Below are positions 16,845-27,400 of a stretch of DNA of 64,000 bases, in pieces. The DNA comes from Xylanibacter rodentium (lineage in GTDB: Bacteria; Bacteroidota; Bacteroidia; Bacteroidales; Bacteroidaceae). The DNA is taken from assembly GCF_013166575.1 (NCBI RefSeq), contig NZ_JABKKE010000016.1, positions 1-64,000 on the forward strand, written 5' to 3'. Numbering within the stretch: position 1 is the first letter of the stretch; every line of letters starts with the position of its first letter. Under the pieces are notes generated by a model that ran no database searches, was not told where the DNA came from, and saw only the letters and a program-made list of their open reading frames with translations. The position numbers were made by a program, and so were the translations under genes.

Positions 16845-17888
16845 ATGAGAAGATATTTGTTTATACTGATTATAGCTTTAGCGGCCGGCCAGGCAATGGC
16901 ACAGCCCAAGGCCCGGCGTAACGCCGCCGACCGGAACAAGGCCCAGACACAGGCATCGCAGGCCACACGCCGCGCCCAGCTGATGTTCCCCACAGCCATC
17001 GAAATGCCGGAGGACGTGGTGTGGCGGCGTGACATCTACCGCGAGGTGAACCTCACCGAAGATGCCAATGCCGGTCTGTATTATCCGGTGGAACCCGTAG
17101 GCAGACAGCTCAACCTGTTCACCTACATCTTCAAACTGGCATTGGGCGGATACATCCCCATATACGAATATCGTCTCGACGGCAACGAACTGTTCACCGA
17201 CTCCGCCCGCGTGCAGATGAAGACCCTGCTCGAAAACTACCATATCTTTTACGAAGAGCGTGGCGGCCGTTTGCGGGTGGATAATAGCGATATACCTTCG
17301 GCTGAGGTGCAGATGTTCTACCTGAAGGAGAGCGCCTACTACGACCAGGCCAATTCCTCGTTCCGCCGCAAGGTGCTCTCGCTCTGCCCGGTGATGATGC
17401 GTGAGGACGATTTCGGAGGCGAATCTGCCAAATATCCGCTTTTTTGGGTTAAGTACAGCGATCTGGAGCCGTTTCTGACCCGTCAGACGGTGATGACGAG
17501 CAATCTCAACAACGCCGCAACCATGACCATGGACGACTTCTTCACGCTCACCCGCTATAAGGGCAAGATATACAAGACCACCAATATGCTTGGCCGCACG
17601 CTGTCGCAGTATTGCACCACCGACTCTGCCATGACTAAGGAACAGAATCGCATAGAGCAGGAGCTGCAAGTATTCGAAAAAGGCCTTTTCGGTGCGACTG
17701 AAGAGAAGAAAGACACGCTCGACAGCATTGCCGCCCTCGATCCCAAGGCAGCCAGGAAAGCGGCCAAGGTTGCCCGTCAGCGCACACGCCGAGGCTCGTC
17801 GTCAAAGGTAGCCAAGGCGCCCAAGTCTCGTATATCGTCCGGTGGTTCGTCGGCTCCACGTGTGTCCGTGCGTCGTGAGCGTCATTAG
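16845..17888 (+). CDS. gldN: T9SS ring protein GldN/PorN
   Basis: A 347-residue periplasmic protein with signal peptide MRRYLFILIIALAAGQAMAQ. The conserved section is VVWRRDIYREVNLTEDANAGLYYPVEPVG and KLALGGYIPIYEYRLDGNELF, with WVKYSDLEPFL and DDFFTLTRYKGKIYKTTNM further on. It partners with GldK in the periplasmic ring. The last 60 residues are lysine-, arginine- and serine-rich and of low complexity (RQRTRRGSSSKVAKAPKSR), which may be a lineage-specific extension. It closes the porP-gldKLMN run. Confidence 0.94.
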   Translation: MRRYLFILIIALAAGQAMAQPKARRNAADRNKAQTQASQATRRAQLMFPTAIEMPEDVVWRRDIYREVNLTEDANAGLYYPVEPVGRQLNLFTYIFKLALGGYIPIYEYRLDGNELFTDSARVQMKTLLENYHIFYEERGGRLRVDNSDIPSAEVQMFYLKESAYYDQANSSFRRKVLSLCPVMMREDDFGGESAKYPLFWVKYSDLEPFLTRQTVMTSNLNNAATMTMDDFFTLTRYKGKIYKTTNMLGRTLSQYCTTDSAMTKEQNRIEQELQVFEKGLFGATEEKKDTLDSIAALDPKAARKAAKVARQRTRRGSSSKVAKAPKSRISSGGSSAPRVSVRRERH

Positions 17889-17956
17889 AAGTCGTGTATG
17901 TTGTTATGGAAAAACAGTTTAATGGGATAGTTTTAATTATTAATCAATAAAAAAGA

Positions 17957-18577
17957 ATGCTTATGAAAAGAGTATTTACATCTTTAATGTTTGCCGTGGT
18001 ATTGATTGCGGCTGTTCCTTCACAGGCTCAGATAAAGTTCGGTCTCAAAGGAGGTCTTAATGTTACGAACATGAGTCTGAATATGGATGTCATTGACAAA
18101 TCAAATCAGACCGGTTTTTTTGTCGGTCCTACAGTCAAGGTGACATTGCCTATTGTAGGTCTTGGGGTTGATGCCTCTGCACTCTATGACCAGCGCGATG
18201 CCAAATTGGAAGACGAGAAAGTTTCTCTGCGTAGCATCAACGTACCCATCAATGTCCGTTATGGCATCGGTCTCGGCAGCATGGCAAGCATTTATCTGGC
18301 AGCAGGTCCGCAGTTCGGTTATAATATCGGTGATAAAAACGTATTCAGTTATGCAGAAGAGGAGGGCTCTGCAGGTTTCTCATTGAAGAAGTCCAACTTC
18401 AGTGTCAACCTTGGTTTTGGTGTTTCGTTGATGAGCAAGTTCGAAATAGGAGCCACATACAATATAGCATGTGGAAAGACTGGTGAGTTTAATGTTTTTG
18501 ACGAAGCCAAAAAGCAGGTATTCTCTAAGGGTAGTCGAATGAACTCATGGCAAGTGTCTGCCGCTTATTATTTCTAA
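17957..18577 (+). CDS. PorT-family outer-membrane beta-barrel protein
   Basis: A 206-residue protein with signal peptide (MLMKRVFTSLMFAVVLIAAVPSQAQ; an ATG two codons later is possible) and a small beta-barrel: IKFGLKGGLNVTNM, GFFVGPTVKVTLPIVGLGVDASALY, SINVPINVRYGIGL, SIYLAAGPQFGYN, ending in WQVSAAYYF with a terminal aromatic residue. PorT-like proteins are required for the T9SS in some species, and the position right after gldN makes such a role possible, but the fold alone does not prove it. It is related in kind to the barrel at 10006-10605. A 16-base inverted repeat lies 70 bases downstream. Confidence 0.82.
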   Translation: MLMKRVFTSLMFAVVLIAAVPSQAQIKFGLKGGLNVTNMSLNMDVIDKSNQTGFFVGPTVKVTLPIVGLGVDASALYDQRDAKLEDEKVSLRSINVPINVRYGIGLGSMASIYLAAGPQFGYNIGDKNVFSYAEEEGSAGFSLKKSNFSVNLGFGVSLMSKFEIGATYNIACGKTGEFNVFDEAKKQVFSKGSRMNSWQVSAAYYF

Positions 18578-18648
18578 GTAAGAGAATTTTTATTATACGC
18601 CAAAAGACATGAGGATTTGTCGAAAATCCGATTTTCAGGCCTGTAGGT

Positions 18649-18723
18649 ACATAATCTTGTTTTTATCGGCTGAATAAATATTGAATATCAATATGTTACA
18701 AGCGGACAAAAACAAGATTATGT
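18649..18723. repeat. Perfect 16-base inverted repeat with 43-base loop
   Basis: ACATAATCTTGTTTTT at 18649-18664 is exactly complementary to AAAAACAAGATTATGT at 18708-18723. The loop includes an ATATTG/CAATAT pairing. It occupies the 389-base gap 18578-18966, which otherwise holds only the metK promoter box. It could terminate transcription of the barrel gene or be a mobile-element remnant. Confidence 0.7.
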
Positions 18724-18922
18724 TCTTATTCCATGCAATGTTTGCATTGTGATATATCCGTTTTTTATCTTTTAAACGTATATATTAATTGATAAATTCT
18801 CTATTCTCAATTGAAAAGAAAACGTTCTTTTTATTCTGTTCTTATCTCAGTTTTCCGTATCTTTCCTCTAAAGAAAAATCATTTTCTTTATCCTGCCGGT
18901 GTATAATCTCACTATTTTATTG

Positions 18923-18930
18923 TACATTTG
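18923..18930 (+). promoter_or_regulatory. -7 promoter element for metK
   Basis: TACATTTG matches TAnnTTTG and lies 36 bases before the metK ATG at 18967. The upstream -33 box is not obvious. I saw no SAM riboswitch-like structure in the 18724-18922 stretch, though weak structure cannot be ruled out by eye. Confidence 0.6.
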
Positions 18931-18966
18931 CAAATCCAATTAAGAAATATAAAAACGATATATATT

Positions 18967-20223
18967 ATGTCATACCTTTTTTCATCAGAATCAGTATCTG
19001 AGGGCCATCCCGACAAGGTTGCCGACCAGATAAGCGATGCCATACTTGATCAGTTTCTTGCATATGATGACCGTGCGCGTGTGGCTTGTGAAACATTCGT
19101 AACCACCGGACAGGTAGTGATAATGGGCGAAGTGCGCAGCGATGTGTATATCGACCTGCAGACCATAGCCCGCAACACCATAAAGCGGATTGGATATACC
19201 AAGGCCGAATACCAGTTTGACGGTAATTCGTGCGGAATACTGAGTGCCATACACGAGCAGAGCGACGACATCAACCGCGGTGTGGACAACGGAAATGACG
19301 ATGAGCAGGGTGCCGGCGACCAGGGCATGATGTTCGGTTATGCCACCAACGAGACGGAGAACTATATGCCCGTATCGCTCGATATAGCTCATCTCATAAT
19401 GAGTACACTCGCCGACATACGCAAGGAAGGCAAGTTTATGACATATCTGCGCCCCGACTCTAAGAGTCAGGTCACGGTGCAGTACAGCGACGCCGGCATT
19501 CCCGAACGCATCGATACTATAGTTGTGTCCACCCAGCACGACGACTTTGCCGACGACGACACTATGCTCGCACAGATAAAGGACGACGTTCTCAACATAC
19601 TCATGCCCCGTGTCAAGTCACAGATCCACTCAGAGAAGGTACTCGCACTGTTCGGCGGCGACATCAAGTACTATGTCAACCCTACTGGCAAGTTCGTCAT
19701 TGGCGGTCCCCATGGTGACACCGGTCTCACCGGCCGCAAGATTATCGTCGATACCTATGGCGGCAAGGGGGCACACGGAGGTGGGGCTTTCAGTGGCAAG
19801 GATTCGAGCAAAGTAGACCGTTCAGCAGCCTATGCTGCTCGTCACATTGCCAAGAACATGGTAGCCGCTGGCGTGGCCGACGAGATGCTTGTCCAGGTGA
19901 GCTACGCCATTGGTGTGGCCCGTCCGATGAATATTTATGTCAACACATACGGTCGCAGTCGTGTGGCCATGACAGACGGTGAGATAGCCGCACGCATAGA
20001 GCGGTTGTTCGACCTGCGCCCCAAGGCCATCGAGCGTTCGCTCAAGCTGCGTCAGCCCATGTACAGCGAGACGGCAGCCTACGGACACATGGGCCGCCGC
20101 CCAGAGGTGGTGAGCAAGACATTCACAAGTCATTATCACGAGAAGAAGACGATGGAAATAGAATTGTTCACATGGGAGAAACTCGACCGTGTGGATGATA
20201 TAAAGCGTGAGTTCGGCTTGTAA
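18967..20223 (+). CDS. metK: S-adenosylmethionine synthetase
   Basis: A 418-residue MetK that makes S-adenosylmethionine from methionine and ATP in the cytoplasm. It starts [21 protein letters not shown] with the conserved HPDK motif; the open frame upstream of 18967 is not conserved. Other signatures are [12 protein letters not shown] and the phosphate-binding [16 protein letters not shown]. The C-terminal YGHMGR is also present. Length is close to other Bacteroidetes MetK. Five bases separate its stop from the start of the DUF4271 gene, suggesting co-transcription of the following genes. Confidence 0.97.
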   Translation: MSYLFSSESVSEGHPDKVADQISDAILDQFLAYDDRARVACETFVTTGQVVIMGEVRSDVYIDLQTIARNTIKRIGYTKAEYQFDGNSCGILSAIHEQSDDINRGVDNGNDDEQGAGDQGMMFGYATNETENYMPVSLDIAHLIMSTLADIRKEGKFMTYLRPDSKSQVTVQYSDAGIPERIDTIVVSTQHDDFADDDTMLAQIKDDVLNILMPRVKSQIHSEKVLALFGGDIKYYVNPTGKFVIGGPHGDTGLTGRKIIVDTYGGKGAHGGGAFSGKDSSKVDRSAAYAARHIAKNMVAAGVADEMLVQVSYAIGVARPMNIYVNTYGRSRVAMTDGEIAARIERLFDLRPKAIERSLKLRQPMYSETAAYGHMGRRPEVVSKTFTSHYHEKKTMEIELFTWEKLDRVDDIKREFGL

Positions 20224-20227
20224 CGCG

Positions 20228-21244
20228 ATGTCTCGGCAGGATTCCATCGTACACGAATCAGTGGCGACCGTGGGGCATGATATCGTGCCATACGGTCGTC
20301 CGCTTACACCTGCGCATGTGTTGCGACGTCTGCCGCCCGATGCCACTCCTTCTCAGCAGGATTCGGCCATACAAGCGGTTTTCACTCCCGGTGAGGTACA
20401 TTACAGCAACAGGCCCGACACACTCCATCTGCCATGTCATGATGCAGGCAGGAGCATTTTCGATGTCTCTCTTCCTGTATATTATGAAGAGAACTATTTC
20501 TCCGGCGACAGCCTCTTGCATCCTGAGATAAAGGGTGGGCGTCATGGAGTTTCGGGCGACCCCGTTCCTTATACCATGCGCGATGATGACATTATCACAG
20601 GGTTGCTTTTGTTGTGTTTCATTCTTGTGGTTGTGGCATTGTCCAATTCGCGCCGCTTCATTGTGCGCCAACTCAAGGATTTTCTATATGTGCCACATTC
20701 CGGGATATCTGCCATCACCGAGACTACTTCAGAGGTGCGTTTCCAGTTTTTTCTTGTATTACAGACGTGCCTTCAGTTCTCGATTTTCCAGTATTTTTAT
20801 ACCCGACACTATATCGGAAGCACGTTTATACTCGATTCCCAATACCATCTCATCGCTATTTATTTTGCCATGTTCGCGGGCTATTTTCTTTTCAAAGGCC
20901 TGTTGTATATGTTTGTCAATCCGGTACTTCTTGATTACAAAAAGAATTTACAATGGATGAAGTCTGCGCTCTTCATAACATCTACCGAGGGGGTGCTTTT
21001 GCTGCCGGTTGTCTTGCTTCAGGTTTATTTTGATTTGGAGATACAAAGTGTTGTTATTTACTTCATTGTTGTCTTGATTTTAGTTAAAATCCTGACATTT
21101 TATAAGTGCTACTTTATCTTTTTCAGAAAGGCAGGTGTCATTCTGCAAATAATTTTGTACTTTTGTGCCCTCGAAATAGTACCCATCGCAGCTTTATGGG
21201 GTGCGCTGGTGATAACAGGTAACCATTTGAAAATAAATATTTAG
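20228..21244 (+). CDS. DUF4271 family membrane protein
   Basis: A protein of about 338 residues starting MSRQDSIVHESVATVG, placed five bases after metK. Residues to about 120 are hydrophilic and probably cytoplasmic or disordered. The remainder has about six to seven hydrophobic helices (IITGLLLLCFILVVVALSNS, FFLVLQTCLQFSIF, IYFAMFAGYFLFKGLLYMF, VLLLPVVLLQVY, VVIYFIVVLILVKILTFYK, VILQIILYFCALEIVPIAAL). This matches the Bacteroidetes DUF4271 family, usually found next to hemD as here. No biochemical role is established. The gap to hemD is seven bases, so they are almost certainly co-transcribed. Confidence 0.85.
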   Translation: MSRQDSIVHESVATVGHDIVPYGRPLTPAHVLRRLPPDATPSQQDSAIQAVFTPGEVHYSNRPDTLHLPCHDAGRSIFDVSLPVYYEENYFSGDSLLHPEIKGGRHGVSGDPVPYTMRDDDIITGLLLLCFILVVVALSNSRRFIVRQLKDFLYVPHSGISAITETTSEVRFQFFLVLQTCLQFSIFQYFYTRHYIGSTFILDSQYHLIAIYFAMFAGYFLFKGLLYMFVNPVLLDYKKNLQWMKSALFITSTEGVLLLPVVLLQVYFDLEIQSVVIYFIVVLILVKILTFYKCYFIFFRKAGVILQIILYFCALEIVPIAALWGALVITGNHLKINI

Positions 21245-21251
21245 GACACCG

Positions 21252-22001
21252 ATGATTAAGAAGATTTTGGTTTCGCAGCCTAAACCGATGAGCGAGAAAT
21301 CCCCCTACTTTGACATAGCAGAGAGATTTGGAGTGGACTTAGTGTTCCGTCCTTTTATTAAGGTAGAGGGTTTGACTCCGAAAGAGTTTCGTCAGCAGAA
21401 AATAAGTATTTTGGACTATACGGCGATTGTTTTCACGTCACGTCATGCCATAGACAATTTCTTCACTTTGGCAAAGGACATGAGGGTGGTCATTCCTGAG
21501 GATATGAAATACTTCTGTATCACCGAGACCATTGCACTCTATATCCAGAAGTATGTTCAGTATCGCAAGCGCAAGGTGTTCTTCGGTTCGACAGGCAAGA
21601 TAGACGACCTGATACCGACGATGGTCAAACACAAGACCGAGAAGTTTCTCGTGCCTATGAGCGACGTTCACAATGACAATGTCACAAGATTGCTTGATGC
21701 CAAGAAACTCAACCATACGGAATGTGTCATGTACCGTACGGTGAGCAATGATTTCACTCCCGAAGAAATCGAGGCATTCGACTACGACATGCTGGTATTT
21801 TTCAGTCCGGCCGGAATAGAGTCTCTTATAAAGAATTTCCCCGACTTCAATCAGAACAATATATCAATAGCCACTTTCGGCCCTGCTACGGCAAAAGCCG
21901 TGAAAGATGCCGGTTTGCGGCTTGACCTTGAGGCACCTTCCGAGAAATATCCTTCGATGACAAGTGCACTTTTGCATTATCTCAACGAGCATCAGGGGTA
22001 A
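21252..22001 (+). CDS. hemD: Uroporphyrinogen-III synthase
   Basis: A 249-residue protein of the HemD family, which cyclises hydroxymethylbilane to uroporphyrinogen III in tetrapyrrole synthesis. The pattern IKKILVSQPKPMSEKSPYFDIAERFG is followed by AIVFTSRHAIDNFF, CITETIALYIQKY and the C-terminal MLVFFSPAGIESLIKNFP and IATFGPATAKAVKDAGL. HemD sequences diverge strongly, but these segments and the length support the call. Substrate residues cannot be judged without alignment. It lies in the DUF4271-hemD-rnpA-yidD-tyrS order that I know from Bacteroidales genomes. Confidence 0.88.
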   Translation: MIKKILVSQPKPMSEKSPYFDIAERFGVDLVFRPFIKVEGLTPKEFRQQKISILDYTAIVFTSRHAIDNFFTLAKDMRVVIPEDMKYFCITETIALYIQKYVQYRKRKVFFGSTGKIDDLIPTMVKHKTEKFLVPMSDVHNDNVTRLLDAKKLNHTECVMYRTVSNDFTPEEIEAFDYDMLVFFSPAGIESLIKNFPDFNQNNISIATFGPATAKAVKDAGLRLDLEAPSEKYPSMTSALLHYLNEHQG

Positions 22002-22021
22002 GAATTCCATTACGACATATC

Positions 22022-22486
22022 ATGAATATTCCGGCAGAGTCAACTGCAAAATTCAGTAAAGGAGAGCGTATTGTCAGTCGTCGGCAGATAGAGAAGCTCT
22101 TTGGCGGAGGTAACCGTTCTATGGCAGCCTATCCTGTGCGGATGGTTTATATGTCCATGTCGCGCGCTTCGCACGATGAGGCAGTGCAGGTACTCGTGAC
22201 TGTGTCGAAGCGTCATTTCAAGCATGCCGTCAGACGCAATCGTGTCAAGCGCCAGTTGCGTGAGGCATATAGGGCAAACAAGCATTTGCTTTATGATGTC
22301 TTGCAACACATGCCTGACCGTTCGTTGGCTCTGGCATTCATTTGGCAGTCCGATCGCCTTTATGACAGTACGGAGGTTGCTTTTGCCATGGAGTCGTTGC
22401 TCAGGCGCTTGTCCGAACGGCTTATTCGTCAGTTGCATGTACAAGTTGTTGATGAAGTCCGGTTGGCTGAGGAGGATGGATTATGA
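22022..22486 (+). CDS. rnpA: Ribonuclease P protein component
   Basis: A 154-residue basic protein of the RnpA family, which joins the RNase P RNA to process tRNA 5' ends. The start [17 protein letters not shown] precedes the conserved [13 protein letters not shown] and the RNR-like motif [18 protein letters not shown] near residue 70. It overlaps the next gene by four bases (ATGA), the usual rnpA-yidD arrangement. No rpmH lies next to it, which is normal for many Bacteroidetes. The N-terminal 10 residues vary in this family, so the start could be later. Confidence 0.95.
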   Translation: MNIPAESTAKFSKGERIVSRRQIEKLFGGGNRSMAAYPVRMVYMSMSRASHDEAVQVLVTVSKRHFKHAVRRNRVKRQLREAYRANKHLLYDVLQHMPDRSLALAFIWQSDRLYDSTEVAFAMESLLRRLSERLIRQLHVQVVDEVRLAEEDGL

Positions 22487-22737
22487 CGTTCCGGTCGTCG
22501 TCTTTACTGATACGTCTGCGTAGTGTGGTTGTATGGCTTTTATGTCTGCCGATACGTTTTTATCAGAGATGTATCTCACCGCTCACCCCGCCAGCTTGCC
22601 GTTTCACTCCTACGTGCTCCGAATATACCCGTCAGGCTATTGTGAAATATGGTCCGCTGAAAGGTGTTTGGCTTGGATTGAAACGTATTTTACGTTGTCA
22701 TCCGTGGGGCGGTCGCGGTTATGATCCTGTGCCGTGA
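22483..22737 (+). CDS. yidD: Membrane protein insertion efficiency factor YidD
   Basis: An 84-residue protein with the YidD core: [63 protein letters not shown], including the cysteines of RFTPTCSEY and LRCHP. YidD aids insertion of inner-membrane proteins together with YidC. The start at 22483 overlaps rnpA by four bases, which fits translational coupling. The N-terminal part is hydrophobic ([17 protein letters not shown]). Confidence 0.95.
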   Translation: MTFRSSSLLIRLRSVVVWLLCLPIRFYQRCISPLTPPACRFTPTCSEYTRQAIVKYGPLKGVWLGLKRILRCHPWGGRGYDPVP

Positions 22738-22804
22738 AATGCCAGTTTGTTTGGACTTTCTCAATATCCGATAAAATAGCATAACAAAAAAATCGATAAA
22801 TACA

Positions 22805-24103
22805 ATGACAAAAAACTTTGTTGAAGAATTGAAATGGCGTGGTATGCTCGCGCAGATAATGCCCGGTACGGAAGAGCTTTTGCAACGGGAGATGGTTACG
22901 GCATACCTCGGTACTGACCCCACGGCCGATTCTCTCCACATCGGTCACCTCTGTGGTATCATGATGCTGCGCCATCTGCAGCGTTGCGGTCATAAGCCAA
23001 TCATCCTCGTCGGAGGGGCCACCGGCATGATTGGCGACCCTTCGGGCAAGAGCCAGGAACGCAATCTGCTTGATGACAAGACGCTCTATCATAATCAGGA
23101 ATGCATCAAGCGGCAGGTGGCCAAGTTCCTTGACTTTGACAGCAACGAGGCCAATGCAGCCGAAATGGTCAACAACTACGACTGGATGAAAGATTTCACT
23201 TTTCTTGATTTTGCCCGCGTTGTCGGCAAGCACATCACTGTCAACTACATGATGGCCAAGGATAGTGTCCAGCAACGTCTTAACGGTACCGCCCGCGATG
23301 GTCTGTCGTTCACCGAGTTCACATACCAGCTTCTTCAGGGTTACGATTTCCTTTATCTATACGAACATAAGGGCTGCAAGCTCCAGCTTGGCGGTAACGA
23401 CCAGTGGGGAAACATGACAACCGGCACCGAACTCATCCGTCGTACTCTCGGTAGCGAGGTTGAGACTTACGCATTGACCTGTCCGCTTATCACCAAGGCT
23501 GACGGCAAGAAATTCGGAAAGACCGAGAGCGGAAACATCTGGCTTGATCCCAACCGCACAACACCTTACAAGTTCTATCAGTTCTGGCTCAATGTCAGCG
23601 ACGATGATGCAGAACGTTATATCAAGATATTCACCAGTCTTGACAAGGATACCATTGATGTTCTTGTCGAAGAACATCGGCAAGACCCCGGTCGCCGCAT
23701 GCTTCAGAAGCGTCTGGCAGAGGAAGTCACCGTGATGGTCCATTCCCGCGAGGCCCTTGACATGGCCATCGAGGCAAGCAACATACTTTTCGGCAAGTCA
23801 ACCAAAGATAGTCTCCAGCGACTTGACGAGCATACACTGCTCGACATTTTCGAGGGTGTGCCGAGTTTTGAGATATCCGCCGACAGAATAGGTCAGCCCG
23901 CAGTTGAACTGTTCACTCAGGATGCTGCTGTGTTTGCCAGTAAAGGCGAGATGCGCAAACTTGTACAAGGTGGTGGCGTGTCGCTTAACAAAGAAAAACT
24001 TTCTGTATTCGATCGTCCTGTAACAGTCGACGATCTTATCGATGGAAAATACTTGCTTGTTCAGCGGGGGAAGAAGAATTACTATCTGATAACGGTGAAA
24101 TAA
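22805..24103 (+). CDS. tyrS: Tyrosyl-tRNA synthetase
   Basis: A 432-residue class I synthetase that charges tRNA-Tyr. The HIGH motif is at residues 45-48 (SLHIGHLCG), and the KMSKS-type loop appears as KFGKTESG at residues 236-243. A C-terminal S4-like RNA-binding region includes [17 protein letters not shown] and [20 protein letters not shown]. The length is typical of the bacterial TyrS class. The start [15 protein letters not shown] agrees with the family. It lies 67 bases after yidD and is followed by tRNA-Gln with its own promoter. Confidence 0.96.
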   Translation: MTKNFVEELKWRGMLAQIMPGTEELLQREMVTAYLGTDPTADSLHIGHLCGIMMLRHLQRCGHKPIILVGGATGMIGDPSGKSQERNLLDDKTLYHNQECIKRQVAKFLDFDSNEANAAEMVNNYDWMKDFTFLDFARVVGKHITVNYMMAKDSVQQRLNGTARDGLSFTEFTYQLLQGYDFLYLYEHKGCKLQLGGNDQWGNMTTGTELIRRTLGSEVETYALTCPLITKADGKKFGKTESGNIWLDPNRTTPYKFYQFWLNVSDDDAERYIKIFTSLDKDTIDVLVEEHRQDPGRRMLQKRLAEEVTVMVHSREALDMAIEASNILFGKSTKDSLQRLDEHTLLDIFEGVPSFEISADRIGQPAVELFTQDAAVFASKGEMRKLVQGGGVSLNKEKLSVFDRPVTVDDLIDGKYLLVQRGKKNYYLITVK

Positions 24104-24156
24104 TGCCGTTTTCAGGCATTCCGTATAATCGGTATGCTAAAAAACAGTGCATAAAA

Positions 24157-24188
24157 TTTGGTGGTGGAGCGAAAAAACACTACCTTTG
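24157..24188 (+). promoter_or_regulatory. Promoter of the tRNA-Gln gene
   Basis: TTTG at 24157-24160, a 20-base spacer and TACCTTTG at 24181-24188 form a near-ideal Bacteroidetes promoter. The tRNA begins at 24208, 20 bases downstream. Confidence 0.8.
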
Positions 24189-24207
24189 CACTCGCAATTG
24201 GTGGTAT

Positions 24208-24278
24208 TGGACCATGGTGTAATGGTAACACTACAGGTTTTGGTTCTGTCATTATGGGTTCGAGTCCCGTTGGTCCAA
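24208..24278 (+). tRNA. tRNA-Gln (anticodon TTG)
   Basis: The acceptor stem TGGACCA at 24208-24214 pairs with TGGTCCA at 24271-24277, followed by discriminator A. The anticodon arm ACAGG / TCTGT carries a seven-base loop TTTTGGT with anticodon TTG, and the T arm contains TTCGAGT between ATGGG and CCCGT. CA then C follows, so the CCA end is not encoded in full. Confidence 0.93.
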
Positions 24279-24284
24279 CACTGT

Positions 24285-24322
24285 AAGAAAGCGGATGATG
24301 CGTAAGCATTATCCGCTTTCTT
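24285..24322 (+). terminator. Terminator of tRNA-Gln
   Basis: AAGAAAGCGGAT at 24285-24296 is perfectly complementary to ATCCGCTTTCTT at 24311-24322, with a further partly paired GATGCG/AGCAT core. The T-rich right arm supports a terminator, and the A-rich left arm makes it possibly bidirectional. Confidence 0.75.
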
Positions 24323-24409
24323 GCATTAAATAGCATTAGTATGATATTAAAAAATGTGAAAGGCTTGCCTCTTTTTGTTACCTATCCTCACTTTTTTAAA
24401 GATTAATTG

Positions 24410-24417
24410 TAAATTTG
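24410..24417 (+). promoter_or_regulatory. -7 promoter element for the GH128-like gene
   Basis: TAAATTTG matches TAnnTTTG, 49 bases upstream of ATG 24466, in an A/T-rich leader. No -33 box at the usual spacing. Confidence 0.6.
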
Positions 24418-24465
24418 CCCACAATTATTTTTTTCTATATCCTAAAACTAACTAATGATTATACA

Positions 24466-27400
24466 ATGAAACGACTTGTTGTAAAATGGACCGTTGCTGT
24501 ATTGGCTCTGTTTGTTCCGTCTATATCAGTACTGGCGGCTCAGACCAAGCAGACGGTGAGCCAGGTGACCTCCGAAGTCACGCTTACCGGTGGGGTAGAT
24601 TATATTGTCACCTCGTCCACACCATTCGGAACGTCGGGATTGGTAAACATTGCCGACACGGAGCATTCCGTACTCATTTTCACCAATGTGGTGCCTTCGC
24701 GGGCCGCCTCCATGCTGTCGCGCGTTCGCATTGACGGCCGTGCCGCAGTAAACAATGTCAACTGTATGGTGCGCATGTATGCCGGTGGTTCCATCATCCT
24801 GCCTTACAGCAGTGATATCAAGCCCCTCACCGTCTACACCGGTAAGGGGTGTACCGGCGAGACAGCCCGATATGCCGTTGGTGGCCGCGTGTCGCTGCGT
24901 GGTGATGCCATGAACAACAGCATCCGCAGCTTCACTCTCAAACGTGGCTATATGGTGTGTTTTATGACCCGTAGCGATGGTACCGGCTATAGCCGTGTAT
25001 TCATTGCCGACTCAGAGGACAGGACCGTCGACCTGCCTGCCATCCTCAGCGGCACAGTGTCTGCCCTTCGTGTGCAGCAGTGGAACGACTCCGGTAAAAA
25101 AGGATATGCCGGCAATGCCGTCGATGCCAATACTGCCCTGAACACAACATGGTGTTACAACTGGGATGCAGGTGTCAACGTATGGGCCGACCGTGAATAT
25201 GTCACCCAACACCACCATGAAGGATGGCCCGGTATCAGCGACGTGGGCAATAACGGTACGTCAGCCTGCATCCTCGGCAACAATGAACCCGACAATGTCA
25301 ATGACGACCGCGAGCAGGTCAACACTGTCGAGGAAGTGCTTGCCACATGGCCTCAGATGATGGCCACAGGTCGTCGGCTCGGTTCGCCGGCCATGTCGAG
25401 TGATCTCAACTGGCTCTATCGTTTCATCGATTCTATCGACGCCCGCGGATGGCGTTGTGATTTTGTAGTGATGCACTGCTACTGGTACAGCGACTGGAGC
25501 AGCTGGTTCAACACTCTGCGTACGGTCCATAACCGCACCAAACGTCCCATATGGATAACTGAGATGAACTACGGTGCCAACTGGACCGGCTGGCCAGGTA
25601 GCGACCGTACCGGTTCCGATGCCAATTTTGCCATTGAGAAACAGCATTTCGCGCCTGTTGTCGACGGACTTGAAGCCACAGACTGGCTCGAGCGCTATGC
25701 TGTCTACAACTGGGTGGAGGACTGTCGCTCGGTGTACCTCAACGGCAAACTTACTCCCATGGGCGAGTACTATGCTGCCAAGGAGACCGGTATAGCCTAT
25801 AATCCGACATATGAAGTCGTGCCCACCATGCCGAAATGTTACGATCCGGACAATCTCGTGGCTGTATATAACAAGACCGACGCTACCACTACGCTCACTT
25901 GGCACGACTATAACGGCGAGTACAACCGCAGCATGCTTGTCGAGCGCCGTGTGTCATCGAGCCAGTGGGAGACCGTTGCCGAGATAACGCCCAAGGAAGA
26001 AGGTGCCGACTATGAGTACACCGACACTACATCACCCTATGGGACAGTCTTTCGTATACACATAGTCGATGCGTCGGGTCGTGGCCGCTATACCGGTGAG
26101 GCAGCCTCGGCCATTACAGATGTCGAACCGGGTGATGCCCTCACTGCCGATGGCCGGACATTCTATGTCGGAGGCAACATCTTTGTCAACGGCGACTTCA
26201 ACCTCGGACTGTCCCATTGGACCGATGCCGCCGGCAACGCCCTTGCCGCACCGTGGTTTGAGGCTGTGCCCCGTGGTGGCATCGATGGCGGCAGCTATCT
26301 CCAGGCATGGGGCAACGGTGACAACACTGCTCCGCAGTCGTTGCGAAGCGTTGTCGATGTAAAGCCCGACACTTATTACTATTGCTCTGTGGCCGGTCGT
26401 GGCGTGAGCGGCACCGTACGCCTCTCTCTGTCTTCCAACGGCACCCGCGAGACCGAGCGGCTTGTATCCTTGTCCAATACGTCCGACTGGGCAGTGCAGT
26501 CGTCCATAACCAACAGCATGATATACAAATACTGTATAGTCAACATGCGCGACCTTGCCGCCACCGCCCAGATAGACCGTATGATGCTTTGCGAACTGTT
26601 CACCACCCGCGAGGCCGCTTTGGCCGATGCCTTGGAGAAAGCCCGCGTGCATGCTGAGGCATTCAAGGCTTTCAATACCCGTCACGCTGCCATGAACGCA
26701 TGGCTCGACGCCCGAATGGCCGGACCGGAGTGTACCGCGGCCGACATTGCCGATGCCATTGCCACCGTGCAGACGGCCATAGTCGCCGTAGACTCGTTGC
26801 GGCTTCTATATGCACATTCGTCGCCCCTCTTCTCCGAGGGACTGATGACAGACGACGCCGGGGGCGGACTCACATGGGCCGAGCGCATCGATGCCCTCGA
26901 CAGCGAGCCGGATTTGGCCGTTTCCACTCTTGCTCTTTTCCGCACTATGCGCGACGAGGCTTGTCCGGTCACAATCCTTGACGATGCAGTGAAGGCACCG
27001 GCATTTTCGGGCAGCACCGCCGGATGGAACCTTGCAGCCGGCACATACCGCGGAGGCCGTCAGCAGGCGGCCACTGTAGCTGGACGCACCTGTTGGAGCG
27101 CCCTGTGGACGAATGTCACGGCCGAGGAAGGTGCCGGCACTACGCTTGCCGTCAACCAGACCCTGAAAGGCTTGTCCCACGGATACTATCAGTTGGAGTG
27201 CAAGGCGTCCACGCAACACTACTGCATTACAGACCAGCATGCATTCCTCACAGCCGATAACGTCACAGCCGTTTCGCCGTCAATGACTATTGCCTTGCAG
27301 GACATTCCCTCCGTAGCCGATGTCGACAAGTGGGAGACGCTCGTCACTTCACCCGTGTATATTGCCGACGGTGCCGGAGTTACCATCGGTTTCGAGAGTT

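Noticed and set aside
20207..20228. Earlier start of the DUF4271 gene overlapping metK
   Set aside because: ATG 20228 directly after the metK stop is a better start; the extra seven residues lie within metK.
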